A DNA stretch of 56,291 nucleotides from Thiotrichales bacterium (GCA_947478175.1 CANJUQ010000011.1:1-56291); one strand, 5' to 3'. Positions 44,278 to 54,165 are shown, numbered from the stretch's first letter. A program made the numbers and translations. Notes: a model not told the origin generated them from the letters alone.

Positions 44278-45381
44278 TTACAACCGTATTGGCATGACAA
44301 CATATAAAGACGAAGGATCGGATTCATCACGAATCAAAGCACTCGCATTGGCATTCATGAGAGAAACTTTCACACGATCGCCTAATCCAGACAAGGCTTC
44401 TAGGAGATACCCCACATTGAAACCAATTTCGATTTTTTCACCTTCATAACTGACAGAAACCTCATCTTGAGCTTCTTCCTGTTCAGGATTATTGGCAGAA
44501 AGCTGTAAAACATTGGATCCAAACTTAAGTCTCACACCACGATATTGCTCGTTAGCTAAAATAGCGGCCCTTGAGAGCGCATCTCGAAATTGCCCCGCAT
44601 CCACCAACATGACATTACTGCCATCTCCTGGAATAACGCGGTTATAGTCAGGGTAACGTCCATCAATTAACTTCGAAGTAAATTGATAATCCGAAAGCTC
44701 AGCGCGCATATGATTGGCACCAAACGTCAGAACCACAGGATCTTCGCTGTCTTGAATCAAACGCATGAGCTCTATGACTGCTTTTCTGGGAATAATCACT
44801 TGAATAGGATTTTGCTGACTTGGGCTAATCGTCTGAGTAGCCAACGCTAATCGATGCCCGTCCGTTGCAACTACTTTCAGCTGATCCCCATGTGCTTCAA
44901 ATAGCATGCCGTTTAAAAAATACCGAACATCTTGTAAAGCCATTGAAAAATAAGTCTTACGAAGTAAAGCCAATAGATCTTTTTGGGCCATGGAAATATG
45001 AATATTCCCAAGCTTTCCATCAATGGCTGGGAAACTCTCAGCCGGTAAGCTAGACAAAGAAAAACGACTTTTATCTGACATGACAATGGGGCGATTTTTA
45101 TCATCCAAACTAAAAGTGAGCTCTGCGTTTTCTCTGAGCGAACGACAAATATCAAATAATTTACGGGCCGGAATCGTAAAACGCCCATCGCCTGAATAGC
45201 GCTCTAAATTTGCCGTGGCAACGAGCTCAATCTCTAGATCTGTCGCGGTTAATTTTAAAACAGGTCCTTTCACTTCAACCAGGATATTCGCTAAAACAGC
45301 CATCGTATGCCGGCGCTCAACCACCCCCATCAAAAACTGAAGACGCTTAAGCAACACCTCTCGTTGAATAGAAAACTTCAT
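44278..45381 (-). CDS. dnaN: DNA polymerase III beta sliding clamp
   Basis: The beta clamp encircles DNA and tethers the replicative polymerase. The 367-residue length is standard. The sequence has the family's three repeated domains, with FTIPARKLFDICRSL, SRFSLSSLPAESFPAI, VATDGHRLAL and the C-terminal YVVMPIRL that forms part of the partner-binding pocket. It lies 75 bases downstream of dnaA on the same strand, the usual pairing. The usual recF and gyrB do not follow; a cupin gene on the other strand comes next. Confidence 0.96.
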   Translation of the reverse strand: MKFSIQREVLLKRLQFLMGVVERRHTMAVLANILVEVKGPVLKLTATDLEIELVATANLERYSGDGRFTIPARKLFDICRSLRENAELTFSLDDKNRPIVMSDKSRFSLSSLPAESFPAIDGKLGNIHISMAQKDLLALLRKTYFSMALQDVRYFLNGMLFEAHGDQLKVVATDGHRLALATQTISPSQQNPIQVIIPRKAVIELMRLIQDSEDPVVLTFGANHMRAELSDYQFTSKLIDGRYPDYNRVIPGDGSNVMLVDAGQFRDALSRAAILANEQYRGVRLKFGSNVLQLSANNPEQEEAQDEVSVSYEGEKIEIGFNVGYLLEALSGLGDRVKVSLMNANASALIRDESDPSSLYVVMPIRL

Positions 45382-45456
45382 ATCCCTTACCTATTTAATA
45401 TTAAATTTAATTTTTATATCTTTAAAAAAACTCACGAAAACTTATTAATTTAAAAA

Positions 45457-46938
45457 TTAGGTCGACAAAATACGCAAAAGATTCATGTAATCTTCTTGTA
45501 TATCCACATTACTTTCTCGAAACCCAGCAATCGTCCGACAGGCATGTAAAACCGTTGTATGGTCTCTTCCACCAAAAGCGTCTCCTATTTCTGGCAAAGA
45601 ATGATTGGTTAATTCCTTAGATAAGGCCATCGCAATTTGCCTAGGACGTGCCACTGAACGACTACGGCGCTTAGATAAAAGATCCGACATTTTAATTTTA
45701 AAATATTCAGCGACCGTTTTTTGAATATTATCTAACGTCACTAATTTATCTTGCAGAGAGATCAAGTCTTTCAGGGCTTCTTTTGTAAATTCAATGGTGA
45801 TAGTACTTCCCGTAAATTTAGCATTCGCAATCACCCGTTTTAACGCCCCTTCTAATTCACGGACGTTGGATCGAATCCTTTTAGCAATAAAAAATGCGAC
45901 TTCGTGCTGCAAAACAATATTGGATTCTTTCGCTTTGTTAATCAGAATCGCCACTCGAGTTTCAAGCTCTGGCGGTTCAATCGCAACCGTTAAACCCCAC
46001 CCAAATCTAGATTTCAAACGCTCTTCTAGACCTTTAATTTCTTTAGGATAACGATCACAAGTCATAATGACCTGTTGATGCCCTTCTAACAGCGCATTAA
46101 ACGTATGAAAAAATTCTTCCTGAGAGCGATCTTTTCCAGCAAAAAATTGGATGTCATCAATCAATAGAGCACCGACCGAACGGTAATATTGTTTGAATTC
46201 ATTAATCGTATTGCTCTGCAAAGCTTTAACCATATCTGCTACAAAACGTTCCGAGTGCAAATAAACCACATTGCCATTGGGGTTATGTTCCAAAATTAAA
46301 TTTCCAATCGCATGCATCAAGTGAGTTTTACCCAGCCCTACGCCCCCATAAAGAAATAAAGGGTTATAAGCAACGCCTGGATTCTCAGCGACCTGTTGTG
46401 CCGCTGCACGCGCTAATTGGTTCGATTTACCTTCGACAAAATTATCAAACGTAAATTTAGGATTTAAATTAGATTCATGAACATAAAATGGCTTTTCAGC
46501 ATGGCTTTGAAAACCATTTTGAGATCCAAAGCCCTGTTGCCCAGCATTCTGATTAGCATGCTGTACTGACTGAGGTGAATATTGAGATTGAGATTGGGAT
46601 TGTGAATTCGAACTTGAATTGAAATTTACGTTTTGAGCAGTTGCACCTAAAGAAGCCTGTTGTACCTGTTGCAAAGGTTGCCCTGCTCGTTCACCTATTT
46701 TTACAACCAACTGTAAATCAGGTTTCCCCAAATCATTCAAATGATTCTTGATGCGGTCGCGATAACGTGAACTCACCCAATCCGCTACAAAACGATTAGG
46801 GGCATACAGAACTAATTCGGTACGCGTGACTTCATCTTGAAGGGGGCGAATCCAGGTATTGAATTCCTGAACTGGCAATGAACTTTGCAACATATTCACA
46901 CATTGTTGCCAAAGCGAGGTCTCCTGCAAAAGCTGCAT
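45457..46938 (-). CDS. dnaA: Chromosomal replication initiator DnaA
   Basis: DnaA binds DnaA boxes and opens the origin. The 493-residue form starts at the ATG at 46938 ([14 protein letters not shown]), which matches the family N-terminus. A frame continuing to 47085 adds 49 residues lacking family similarity and covers a DnaA box. Domain I (about 1-85) carries [14 protein letters not shown]. Domain II is a Gln/Ser/Asn linker with QS repeats. Domain III has Walker [10 protein letters not shown] and Walker [10 protein letters not shown]. Domain IV ends with the DNA-binding signature [15 protein letters not shown]. It is divergent from rpmH across the putative origin. Confidence 0.97.
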   Translation of the reverse strand: MQLLQETSLWQQCVNMLQSSLPVQEFNTWIRPLQDEVTRTELVLYAPNRFVADWVSSRYRDRIKNHLNDLGKPDLQLVVKIGERAGQPLQQVQQASLGATAQNVNFNSSSNSQSQSQSQYSPQSVQHANQNAGQQGFGSQNGFQSHAEKPFYVHESNLNPKFTFDNFVEGKSNQLARAAAQQVAENPGVAYNPLFLYGGVGLGKTHLMHAIGNLILEHNPNGNVVYLHSERFVADMVKALQSNTINEFKQYYRSVGALLIDDIQFFAGKDRSQEEFFHTFNALLEGHQQVIMTCDRYPKEIKGLEERLKSRFGWGLTVAIEPPELETRVAILINKAKESNIVLQHEVAFFIAKRIRSNVRELEGALKRVIANAKFTGSTITIEFTKEALKDLISLQDKLVTLDNIQKTVAEYFKIKMSDLLSKRRSRSVARPRQIAMALSKELTNHSLPEIGDAFGGRDHTTVLHACRTIAGFRESNVDIQEDYMNLLRILST

Positions 46939-47441
46939 GCGCACTAATCCTGGACAAGTTATCCACAAGGCGCGGTAGGGTACTCGCAAAAAATAGGGAG
47001 TCAAGACAAGGAACAACTCTTGTGTATAAAACTGTGTAAAAAGGCCTGGCAACTTCTGTACTGACCCTATTAATTCTATGTACAACTCGTGATAACTTCC
47101 GGGTCATTAAAAATTACCCACAGCGACTCACAGGCAGCGAGACAACTAAACACAACTCAGCTATGGTTGGCGCGTCTTCCAAGACGTGGCTTTGAGGGCC
47201 TTATCAACACAAAAGGGCTTCGCTTATAACCATAACAAGTAAGAAAGTAAGCAAGTAAGCATTTATAAAACAATCCATGAAACTAAATTACACATGTTTT
47301 TGGAATTTTAAAAACTACATGAAACTAAACTACAGATATAAATTTAAGCCACCCCATTGACCTGAAGCGGACACCTTCATAAAATCGCGCCCTATTTTTA
47401 GACAGCTAAATGGCTAACCAAGCGCTTAAGGGCAATACCAA
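46939..47441. other. Putative replication origin between dnaA and rpmH
   Basis: About 500 bases with no convincing gene. Four 9-base DnaA-box-like sites are visible: TTATCCACA at 46959-46967 (perfect), TGTGTATAA at 47021-47029 (matches TGTGNATAA, minus orientation), TTACCCACA at 47114-47122 (one mismatch) and TTATCAACA at 47201-47209 (one mismatch). AT-rich stretches at 47230-47350 could serve as the unwinding region. The location next to dnaA and rpmH is a common bacterial origin site, and gene orientations switch here. Promoters for dnaA and rpmH must also lie here. Origin function is inferred. Confidence 0.7.
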
Positions 47442-47576
47442 ATGAAACACACTTTCCAACCCAGTACATTGAAACGTAAAAGAGACCATGGTTTTCGTGC
47501 TCGTATGGCAACCCAAGGTGGACGTTCAGTCATTAAAAGAAGACGTGCTAAAGGTAGAAAGCGATTAACCGCCTAA
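47442..47576 (+). CDS. rpmH: 50S ribosomal protein L34
   Basis: The 44-residue product starts [20 protein letters not shown], followed by [20 protein letters not shown] and ends RLTA. Every part of the L34 consensus is present. L34 is a small basic protein of the large subunit. The gene is the first rightward gene from the putative origin and heads rpmH-rnpA-yidD-yidC. Its 3' end overlaps the proposed start of rnpA by 13 bases. Confidence 0.97.
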   Translation: MKHTFQPSTLKRKRDHGFRARMATQGGRSVIKRRRAKGRKRLTA

Positions 47577-47908
47577 CTTATTTAAAAAAGCATCGTCTGA
47601 ATCCAAGCGAGATAGAGCAGGTATTTAAGAAAAACGATAAGTTTTCAACTAAATACCTGTTTTTTTTGTTTAGAAAAAACGAAGTGTCTATTCCTCGTCT
47701 TTGCTGCATCGTTGCTAAAAAAAAGACTCAATCAGCCGTTCAACGTAATTTAATTCGAAGACTCACCAAAGAATTTTTTCGTTTGAATCAATACGAAATC
47801 CCTTCTTATGACTTTGTTTTACTGACTACTTCAAGAACAAAACAAGCTTCTAAAGAAGATCTATCTGTATGTATCGCTCAATTTTTCGAATCTTTGAAAA
47901 AAGCTTAA
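47564..47908 (+). CDS. rnpA: Ribonuclease P protein component
   Basis: RnpA is the protein part of RNase P, which matures tRNA 5' ends. Translation from 47564 gives 114 residues with [18 protein letters not shown] and [11 protein letters not shown] at the start, then [19 protein letters not shown] and [10 protein letters not shown]. These are the central cleft strand and RNR-type motif of the family. There is no ATG, GTG or TTG upstream of these conserved N-terminal residues. The first TTG, at 47666, would remove about 34 of them. The only initiation-like codon giving normal length is ATT at 47564 (CTG at 47597 is a shorter option). The position after rpmH and the overlap with yidD are standard. 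Confidence 0.85.
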   Translation: MNRLTYLKKHRLNPSEIEQVFKKNDKFSTKYLFFLFRKNEVSIPRLCCIVAKKKTQSAVQRNLIRRLTKEFFRLNQYEIPSYDFVLLTTSRTKQASKEDLSVCIAQFFESLKKA

Positions 47909-48132
47909 AAATCTTTTTGTTAAGCCTAATTAGGCTTTATCGATATACATTAAGTCCCTATCTGGGACGCTACTGTCGTTTTTATCCCACCTGTTCTTGC
48001 TATGCCATCGAAGCGTTAAACAAACACTCTATTGGGAAAGCGCTTTTCTTGGTGATAAGACGTCTGTTACACTGCCGCCCCTTCGGGAAAAGTGGGTACG
48101 ATCCCGTGCCTCAATCAAAACCAAGATCCTAA
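47869..48132 (+). CDS. yidD: Membrane protein insertion efficiency factor YidD
   Basis: An 87-residue protein of the YidD family, which assists YidC-mediated membrane insertion. Signature blocks are LYRYTLSPYLGRYCRFYPTC with three spaced Cys, YAIEALNKHSIGKAL, and RPFGKSGYDPVP. The gene overlaps rnpA by 40 bases and is followed by yidC, the conserved order. An amphipathic start is present and there is no signal peptide. Confidence 0.92.
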   Translation: MYRSIFRIFEKSLKIFLLSLIRLYRYTLSPYLGRYCRFYPTCSCYAIEALNKHSIGKALFLVIRRLLHCRPFGKSGYDPVPQSKPRS

Positions 48133-48163
48133 ATACTCAAACTCACGCAGAGATTCTAAAACC

Positions 48164-49930
48164 ATGTGGAATATTCAGAACATCAAGCTCATCTTGATCC
48201 TTTGTATTGTCGGCTTACTTGCCCTGCTCATTCACCGCTGGGATGACAAATACCATCCAGTTTCCCAAAGTACTGCGCAAACGGCTTCTTTAGCGCCTGA
48301 TTTGCAAATCAATAATCAGGCTAATAATTCTGAATCTAATAGCCCTACTTCTAATCAAGAATTATCTGGCACAACGCCTTTCTCAGAAACGTCTAATTTA
48401 AATAATGCGTCAGAACAGCTAGATAAAAAATTCTATGCCTCTGGACAAATCATTACGGTCAAAACAGATCTGATGACCGCTGAAATTAATCTGGATGGCG
48501 GAAACTTGGTTCAAACGGCTTTACTGAAATATCCCGTTAGTACGCAAGATAAAACCCCGGTCAATTTACTAAATACCCAAGCCAATAGTTTTTATATAGC
48601 CCAAAGTGGCTTAGTGGGACAAGGCTTGCCAACAGACAGTCCCTTAATATTTAAATCCACTCAAACCCAATATATCCAGACCCCTGGCCAATCTTTGACA
48701 GTCAATCTGATCTATCAAAATTCCAATGGATTACAGATTACTAAACAATATATTTTCGAGCCGGGGCATTATTTAATTAAAGTAAATTATTTGATTCATA
48801 ACAGTTCAAAAACTCCTTGGGAAGGTCGTTTTTATGGCCAATTATTGAGAGTTCCCCCTGTCAGTGAAAACCATAATATTCTTATGTCCTACTCGACCTT
48901 TACGGGCGTCGCTTATTCAGCGATTGATACTCGTTACAGTAAACTTTCTTTTAAAAATTTGGCTGAAAACAATCTAAAAGAGCTAACCACGGGTGGCTGG
49001 GTTTCAATGGTTCAGCATTATTTTATCAGCGCTTGGATTCCCCAGGCTAATCAAAATAATTTGCTCTATTCACGTCAATTTGAAGACAATATTTACGCCG
49101 TGGGTATTGCAAGTCCTACCATGACGGTTCCAAGTGGTGCGACAGCTTCTACTGGGGCCAGTCTCTATGTCGGTCCGACACTATCAGATCAACTAAAAGC
49201 GGCAGCGCCTAATTTAAATCTAACGGTCGACTATGGCTGGCTTTGGTTTATCTCAGAGTTGCTCTTTTGGCTCATGATTCATATTCAGCAATACGTCGGC
49301 AATTGGGGCTTAGCCATTATTGCCGTGACGATCGTGATTAAATTAGTTTTCTATCCCTTGTCCGCCAAAAGCTTTAGATCCATGGCTAAGATGCGGATGC
49401 TTCAGCCTAAACTTCAAGAGCTCAAACAACGTTGTGGCGATGATCGCCAGGCCATGGGTAAAGCAACCATGGAGCTCTATCAAAAAGAAAAAGTGAATCC
49501 CCTCTCAGGCTGCTTGCCAATTTTGATTCAGATCCCTGTATTCATAGCCCTTTACTGGATGTTGATGGCGTCTGTCGAACTCAGACAGGCACCGTTTATT
49601 TTCTGGATCAAAGATCTTTCTTTGCGTGATCCTTATTTTGTTTTACCCATCTTGATGGGCCTTGCTATGTTTGCTCAACAGAGACTCAATCCAGCGCCAG
49701 CCGATCCGACACAAGCCAAGGTCATGATGTTTTTACCTGTGATCTTTACGCTTTTGTTTATGGGTTTTCCCGCAGGCTTGGTGCTGTATTGGATCGTCAA
49801 TACAGGCGTTGGGATTTTGCAACAGTGGTATGTCTTGAGAAAAGTCGAGAAAGAATCAGCTCAGCAAGCTTTGAAAAAGCATGAAAAAAATCAAAATCAA
49901 AAACATGAAAGAAACGGCCACAAGAAATAA
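48164..49930 (+). CDS. yidC: Membrane protein insertase YidC
   Basis: YidC inserts and folds inner-membrane proteins, with or without SecYEG. The 588-residue protein starts with MWNIQNIKLILILCIV as the first membrane segment. It has a large periplasmic P1 domain (about 45-355) and the conserved C-terminal five-helix core with WGLAIIAVTIVIKLVFYPL and GCLPILIQIPVFIALYW. An Arg in the groove helix (KSFRSMAKM) is present. The 612-residue frame from 48092 overlaps yidD. The ATG at 48164 gives the family start. The C-terminus is Lys/Asn-rich and overlaps mnmE. Confidence 0.96.
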   Translation: MWNIQNIKLILILCIVGLLALLIHRWDDKYHPVSQSTAQTASLAPDLQINNQANNSESNSPTSNQELSGTTPFSETSNLNNASEQLDKKFYASGQIITVKTDLMTAEINLDGGNLVQTALLKYPVSTQDKTPVNLLNTQANSFYIAQSGLVGQGLPTDSPLIFKSTQTQYIQTPGQSLTVNLIYQNSNGLQITKQYIFEPGHYLIKVNYLIHNSSKTPWEGRFYGQLLRVPPVSENHNILMSYSTFTGVAYSAIDTRYSKLSFKNLAENNLKELTTGGWVSMVQHYFISAWIPQANQNNLLYSRQFEDNIYAVGIASPTMTVPSGATASTGASLYVGPTLSDQLKAAAPNLNLTVDYGWLWFISELLFWLMIHIQQYVGNWGLAIIAVTIVIKLVFYPLSAKSFRSMAKMRMLQPKLQELKQRCGDDRQAMGKATMELYQKEKVNPLSGCLPILIQIPVFIALYWMLMASVELRQAPFIFWIKDLSLRDPYFVLPILMGLAMFAQQRLNPAPADPTQAKVMMFLPVIFTLLFMGFPAGLVLYWIVNTGVGILQQWYVLRKVEKESAQQALKKHEKNQNQKHERNGHKK

Positions 49931-51305
49931 ATCACAAAGCGATACGATTACCGCCATTGCTACGGCCCCAGGCCGTGGTGGTGTAGGGATCGTGAGAGTC
50001 TCTGGTTCAAAGGCTCATGAGATTGCAGGAAAAATTTTAAAAAAAATCCCTCACCCTGGCGAATATTTATATTCAGATTTTTTAAGACCCGATCAATCTT
50101 GTATCGATTCTGGATTAGCCCTTTGGTTTGAAAATCCCCAGTCTTTTACGGGTGAAGATGTCTTAGAGCTTCAGGGACACGGCGGTCCTGTTGTCATGGG
50201 AATGTTGTTAGATCAAGTGTTATCACACGGCGCTAGATTGGCTAAGCCGGGTGAATTTACAGAGCGAGCGTTTTTAAATAACAAATTAGATTTAGCCGAA
50301 GCTGAAGCCGTCGCTGATTTAATTAATGCCCAATCTCAAGAAGCCGCTAAATCAGCTTTGAAATCTTTACAGGGCGCGTTCTCCAAAGAAATCCATGATC
50401 TAGTCGAACAATTAATTAAATTACGGCTCTATGTCGAAGCCGCCATCGATTTTCCCGAAGAAGAAATTGATTTTTTAACAGACAGTCATGTTTTAAAAGA
50501 TTCTGAAAAATTATTAGAAAATTTAAAAACACTTTTATCCAATGCTAGACGTGGTGAATTATTACAAACAGGAATCAATCTAGTCATTGCCGGACGACCT
50601 AATGCTGGAAAATCTTCTTTGTTAAACGCTTTGTCTGGCAAGGATTCTGCGATAGTGACAGATATCCCTGGGACCACTCGCGATGTATTGAAAGAGTCGA
50701 TCGCAATAGACGGCGTTCCGCTGCATATCTTCGATACGGCAGGTATTCGTGTTACCGAAAATTTAATCGAGCAGGAGGGTGTTAAAAGGGCCTTTAAAGC
50801 GATTAGTCAAGCAGACCGGATTTTACTAGTCATCGATTTTTTAGATTTGGCTGACATTGAAAAAATTCGTCAGGAAATTTTAGAAAATATTCCAGAATCT
50901 ATTTCAGGATCTATTCCAGTCAGTTATGTCATTAATAAAATCGACAAAAAAATTAACCAACTTCAAAATAAAAATCAGGTCAATTCCCCGTATCAAAATT
51001 TACTGATGATTTCTGCCAAAACAGGTGAAGGTTTAGATCTTCTTAAAAAACATTTATTAGCTTGCGTAGGTCTAGATCAGGGCCAAGAAACTTTGTTTTC
51101 AGCCCGAAAGAGGCATCTAGTTTCTATTGAACAAGCCATGAATTATCTAAATCAAGCCATTTCCCAGTTAAAACATCATCAGGCGGGCGAGCTCTTTGCA
51201 GAAGACTGCCGGTTGGCCCAAGAGGCTTTAAATCAAATTACGGGCGAATTTACGTCGGATGATTTATTAGGAAGAATTTTTTCCAGTTTTTGTATTGGAA
51301 AGTAG
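49905..51305 (+). CDS. mnmE: tRNA modification GTPase MnmE
   Basis: MnmE works with MnmG to modify U34 of several tRNAs. The protein has the N-terminal folate-binding region TAPGRGGVGIVRVSG, a central G domain with P-loop GRPNAGKSS and DTAGI, and the C-terminal FCIGK, whose Cys is catalytic. The ATG at 49905 (466 residues) lies within the end of yidC. One at 49881 gives 474. Downstream the stop TAG is formed by the first bases of a GTAGGGGC repeat. The next gene is a small unknown, then mnmG, so the two partners are near each other but not adjacent. Confidence 0.96.
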   Translation: MKETATRNKSQSDTITAIATAPGRGGVGIVRVSGSKAHEIAGKILKKIPHPGEYLYSDFLRPDQSCIDSGLALWFENPQSFTGEDVLELQGHGGPVVMGMLLDQVLSHGARLAKPGEFTERAFLNNKLDLAEAEAVADLINAQSQEAAKSALKSLQGAFSKEIHDLVEQLIKLRLYVEAAIDFPEEEIDFLTDSHVLKDSEKLLENLKTLLSNARRGELLQTGINLVIAGRPNAGKSSLLNALSGKDSAIVTDIPGTTRDVLKESIAIDGVPLHIFDTAGIRVTENLIEQEGVKRAFKAISQADRILLVIDFLDLADIEKIRQEILENIPESISGSIPVSYVINKIDKKINQLQNKNQVNSPYQNLLMISAKTGEGLDLLKKHLLACVGLDQGQETLFSARKRHLVSIEQAMNYLNQAISQLKHHQAGELFAEDCRLAQEALNQITGEFTSDDLLGRIFSSFCIGK

Positions 51306-51327
51306 GGGCGCGATTTATCGCGCCCTA
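51302..51327 (+). repeat. GTAGGGGC palindromic repeat, copy 5
   Basis: GTAGGGGCGCGAT pairs with ATCGCGCCC around a TTT loop. Its TAG (51303-51305) is the mnmE stop codon. It can form a strong hairpin at the end of the message. Confidence 0.85.
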
Positions 51328-51486
51328 ATAGACAATGATTTATCACATAGATTTATTACATATCACCCACTTTGATTTTAAATATTAATTTATTTTTTAT
51401 TCACAATTTTTTTAAGATTATTTTAATATTTTTTTGAGAAATTCGTTGATGACAACGCAATATAAAAAATAATAAGGAGAACCACC

Positions 51487-52092
51487 ATGTCAGGATATAC
51501 GCCCAAATTCAGAGGCTCTAGACCCTACAAGCAGCAGAAGGGCTCTTATAACTACAAAACAGAACTCTGGAGACAACAGCAGTCTGAGCAATCTAAGCAA
51601 TCTAAATTTATTTCCCTGGTTGTTTCAGCAAAATCACCTGGTTCCGTGGGCCAAGCCAAAGAAATCGTGGATCAAGTAGTGAGAGCTTTTAATATAACTG
51701 CCGATGCTTTCAATATGACCGAGGCTTTACCTGGTAATTCAACTGAACAAGTTTCTTTTTTAAGTTCTTCAGGGAGTGTTTTTTTTCCTTGCAATGAGGG
51801 TGCGTTAACCTTGATGCCGTCAGACCATTGCTTAGAAGAAGTGGCTTATGATCAAGCTTTATCTAGTTCAATCCCATTAAATTCTAGTTTTACGGACGCC
51901 TTTGCGAAGCAGTTTTTGCAGCATCGAGATTCAAGCGTCAATCAAGAAACGCTAGGCATTGTATTGGGTTCTGTCACAGGTCTTTTGGCCGTGTCAGCTT
52001 TGCTATGCTGTTATTATGCTCGTAAGAAGCGAGATCAAGTAGAAGTGCCTGAGGTAGCAAGGCCTTTGCTAGAAACTCCACCTTCACCCTAG
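51487..52092 (+). CDS. Small bitopic membrane protein, unknown
   Basis: A 201-residue protein between mnmE and mnmG. No signal peptide is seen. A single hydrophobic segment near residues 158-180 (LGIVLGSVTGLLAVSALLCC) is followed by basic residues and a short cytoplasmic-type tail, so the N-terminal ~155 residues would face the other side. The first 60 residues are Arg/Lys/Ser-rich with repeated SEQSKQSK-type residues. It starts MSG with an AAGGAG ribosome site, and has its own terminator. No family is recognised; a secreted or surface protein is possible. Confidence 0.7.
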   Translation: MSGYTPKFRGSRPYKQQKGSYNYKTELWRQQQSEQSKQSKFISLVVSAKSPGSVGQAKEIVDQVVRAFNITADAFNMTEALPGNSTEQVSFLSSSGSVFFPCNEGALTLMPSDHCLEEVAYDQALSSSIPLNSSFTDAFAKQFLQHRDSSVNQETLGIVLGSVTGLLAVSALLCCYYARKKRDQVEVPEVARPLLETPPSP

Positions 52093-52136
52093 AGGCCACG
52101 TTAAATTCAAGAATGAAAAATAATTAGATTAATTTC

Positions 52137-52156
52137 CCCGCTCCGGCGGGTTTTTT
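52137..52156 (+). terminator. Terminator after the 51487 gene
   Basis: CCCGC and GCGGG arms around a TCCG loop are followed by TTTTTT. It lies 45 bases after the stop. Confidence 0.85.
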
Positions 52157-52248
52157 ATTTTAAAAATTTAAAAAATCTGTTGTTTCACCAGGTAGGTCCG
52201 TACAATCCGCGGCCTTAAATTTGGGTTTATTAGGTTTGTTTAACGCTT

Positions 52249-54132
52249 ATGATTTATTCAGAAAGTTTTGATGTCATTGTGATTGGTGGGGGGCATGCCG
52301 GAACAGAAGCTTGTGCTGCAGCGGCTCGCATGGGCGCTAAAACTTTACTGCTTTCTCACAGCATTGAAACCTTAGGCCAAATGTCTTGTAACCCAGCCAT
52401 TGGTGGGATTGGCAAAGGGCATCTTGTGCGAGAAATCGATGCGATGGGTGGCTTAATGGCTGAAGCCGCAGACGAAGCGGGAATTCAATTCAGAACTTTA
52501 AATGCCCGTAAAGGTCCGGCCGTTAGAGCGACACGGGCTCAAGCAGATCGAGTTTTATATAAAAATGCCATCAGAAAAAGACTAGAAAGCCAATCTAATC
52601 TTTCTATTTTTCAGCAAGAAGTGGTGGATTTAATTTTAGAAAACGGCACGGTGACAGGCGTTGTGACCAAAATGGGATTAATTTTTAAAGCCAAGACTAT
52701 TGTTTTGACTGCGGGGACTTTTTTAGCCGGAAAAATTCATATTGGAGATGTCAATTTTGCAGGGGGACGTGCTGGGGATATGCCGTCTTTATTGCTCGCT
52801 GAGAAGTTAAGAGAAGTCACGTCTTTTAGAATTGGAAGACTCAAAACAGGCACTCCGCCCAGAATAGACGGCCGAACGGTCGATTTTTCTGTGATGGGGG
52901 TGCAGCCAGGCGATGAGCCCAGACCTGTGTTTTCTTTTATGGGGGATCTTTCTAAACATCCCAGACAAATTCCCTGTCACATGACTTATACCAATGAAAA
53001 AACCCACGAGATTATTCGAAATAATTTAAATAGATCCGCCATGTATGGGGGCTTTATTGAAGGCATCGGGCCGAGATATTGTCCGTCGATCGAAGATAAA
53101 ATTGTTAGATTCGCCGATAAAGATAAACATCAAATCTTTGTTGAACCTGAGGGGTTAAACACCTATGAGCTATATCCCAATGGCATGTCAACTTCTTTAC
53201 CTTTTGATGTCCAATTAGAATTTATAAGATCTATAAAAGGCTTTGAAAAAGCGCATATTACAAGGCCCGGTTATGCCATTGAATATGATTATTTTGATCC
53301 CAGAGATTTAAAAAATACCTTAGAAACCAAATCTATTTTGAATTTGTTTTTTGCCGGTCAGATCAATGGAACGACAGGCTATGAAGAAGCGGCAGCCCAG
53401 GGTTTATTAGCGGGAATCAATGCAGCGTGTAAAGCCCTAGGTAAAGCTCCTTGGTTCCCCAGACGAGATGAAGCTTATATTGGGGTCTTGGTCGATGATT
53501 TAATTACTCGGGGAACGTCTGAGCCTTACCGGATGTTTACGTCTAGAGCTGAATATCGATTATCTCTTCGCGAAGATAATGCAGATGAAAGACTCACGCC
53601 GATTGGCAGAGAATTAGGGCTAGTGAGTGATGAAAGATTTCAAAGATTTTGTGAGAAAAAAGAAAATATTTCACAAGAATTAAAAAGATTAAAATCTGTT
53701 TTTGTGCACCCTAAAACTTCCCAGGCTGATTATTTAAATACTTTAATTCCTGATCAAATTATTCGGGAATACAGCCTGATGGATTTACTGCGGCGCCCTG
53801 AATTTAATTATGAAATGCTGATGGAAATAGAAGGCTTTGGGCCTGGTATCCCAGATAACCAAGCGTCTTTACAGATAGAAATTTTGGCAAAATATACGGG
53901 CTATATCGAACGTCAGCAGGAAGAAATCGACAAAGTCATCAAGCACGAAATGATGTTAGTACCTATCGATTTTGATTATGACAACGTGACAGGTTTGTCG
54001 AATGAGGTTTGCCAGAAATTTAAAAATCACCGGCCGGAAAGTTTGGGCCAAGCGTCGAGAATTTCAGGGATTACCCCAGCAGCGATTTCTTTATTACTGA
54101 TCCATTTGAAAAAGCAGCGGGTGGTTTTGTAG
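52249..54132 (+). CDS. mnmG: tRNA U34 carboxymethylaminomethyl synthesis enzyme MnmG
   Basis: MnmG (GidA) is an FAD enzyme that, with MnmE, builds the cmnm5U modification at tRNA position 34. The 627-residue length is normal. The FAD motif [53 protein letters not shown] and [18 protein letters not shown] are all present. The C-terminal helical domain is intact. The stop TAG at 54130 belongs to another GTAGGGGC repeat. rsmG, its usual neighbour, is elsewhere. Confidence 0.97.
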   Translation: MIYSESFDVIVIGGGHAGTEACAAAARMGAKTLLLSHSIETLGQMSCNPAIGGIGKGHLVREIDAMGGLMAEAADEAGIQFRTLNARKGPAVRATRAQADRVLYKNAIRKRLESQSNLSIFQQEVVDLILENGTVTGVVTKMGLIFKAKTIVLTAGTFLAGKIHIGDVNFAGGRAGDMPSLLLAEKLREVTSFRIGRLKTGTPPRIDGRTVDFSVMGVQPGDEPRPVFSFMGDLSKHPRQIPCHMTYTNEKTHEIIRNNLNRSAMYGGFIEGIGPRYCPSIEDKIVRFADKDKHQIFVEPEGLNTYELYPNGMSTSLPFDVQLEFIRSIKGFEKAHITRPGYAIEYDYFDPRDLKNTLETKSILNLFFAGQINGTTGYEEAAAQGLLAGINAACKALGKAPWFPRRDEAYIGVLVDDLITRGTSEPYRMFTSRAEYRLSLREDNADERLTPIGRELGLVSDERFQRFCEKKENISQELKRLKSVFVHPKTSQADYLNTLIPDQIIREYSLMDLLRRPEFNYEMLMEIEGFGPGIPDNQASLQIEILAKYTGYIERQQEEIDKVIKHEMMLVPIDFDYDNVTGLSNEVCQKFKNHRPESLGQASRISGITPAAISLLLIHLKKQRVVL

Positions 54133-54153
54133 GGGAGAATCTTGTATTCGCCC
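54129..54153 (+). repeat. GTAGGGGC palindromic repeat, copy 6
   Basis: Begins GTAGGGGAGAAT and ends ATTCGCCC, a slightly diverged hairpin. Its TAG (54130-54132) is the mnmG stop codon. Confidence 0.75.
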
Positions 54154-54165
54154 TCTCTCAAAATA

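Noticed and set aside
46939..47085. 49-residue N-terminal extension of DnaA
   Set aside because: It has no family similarity, and the ATG at 46938 gives the normal start. The extension covers a DnaA box in the putative origin.
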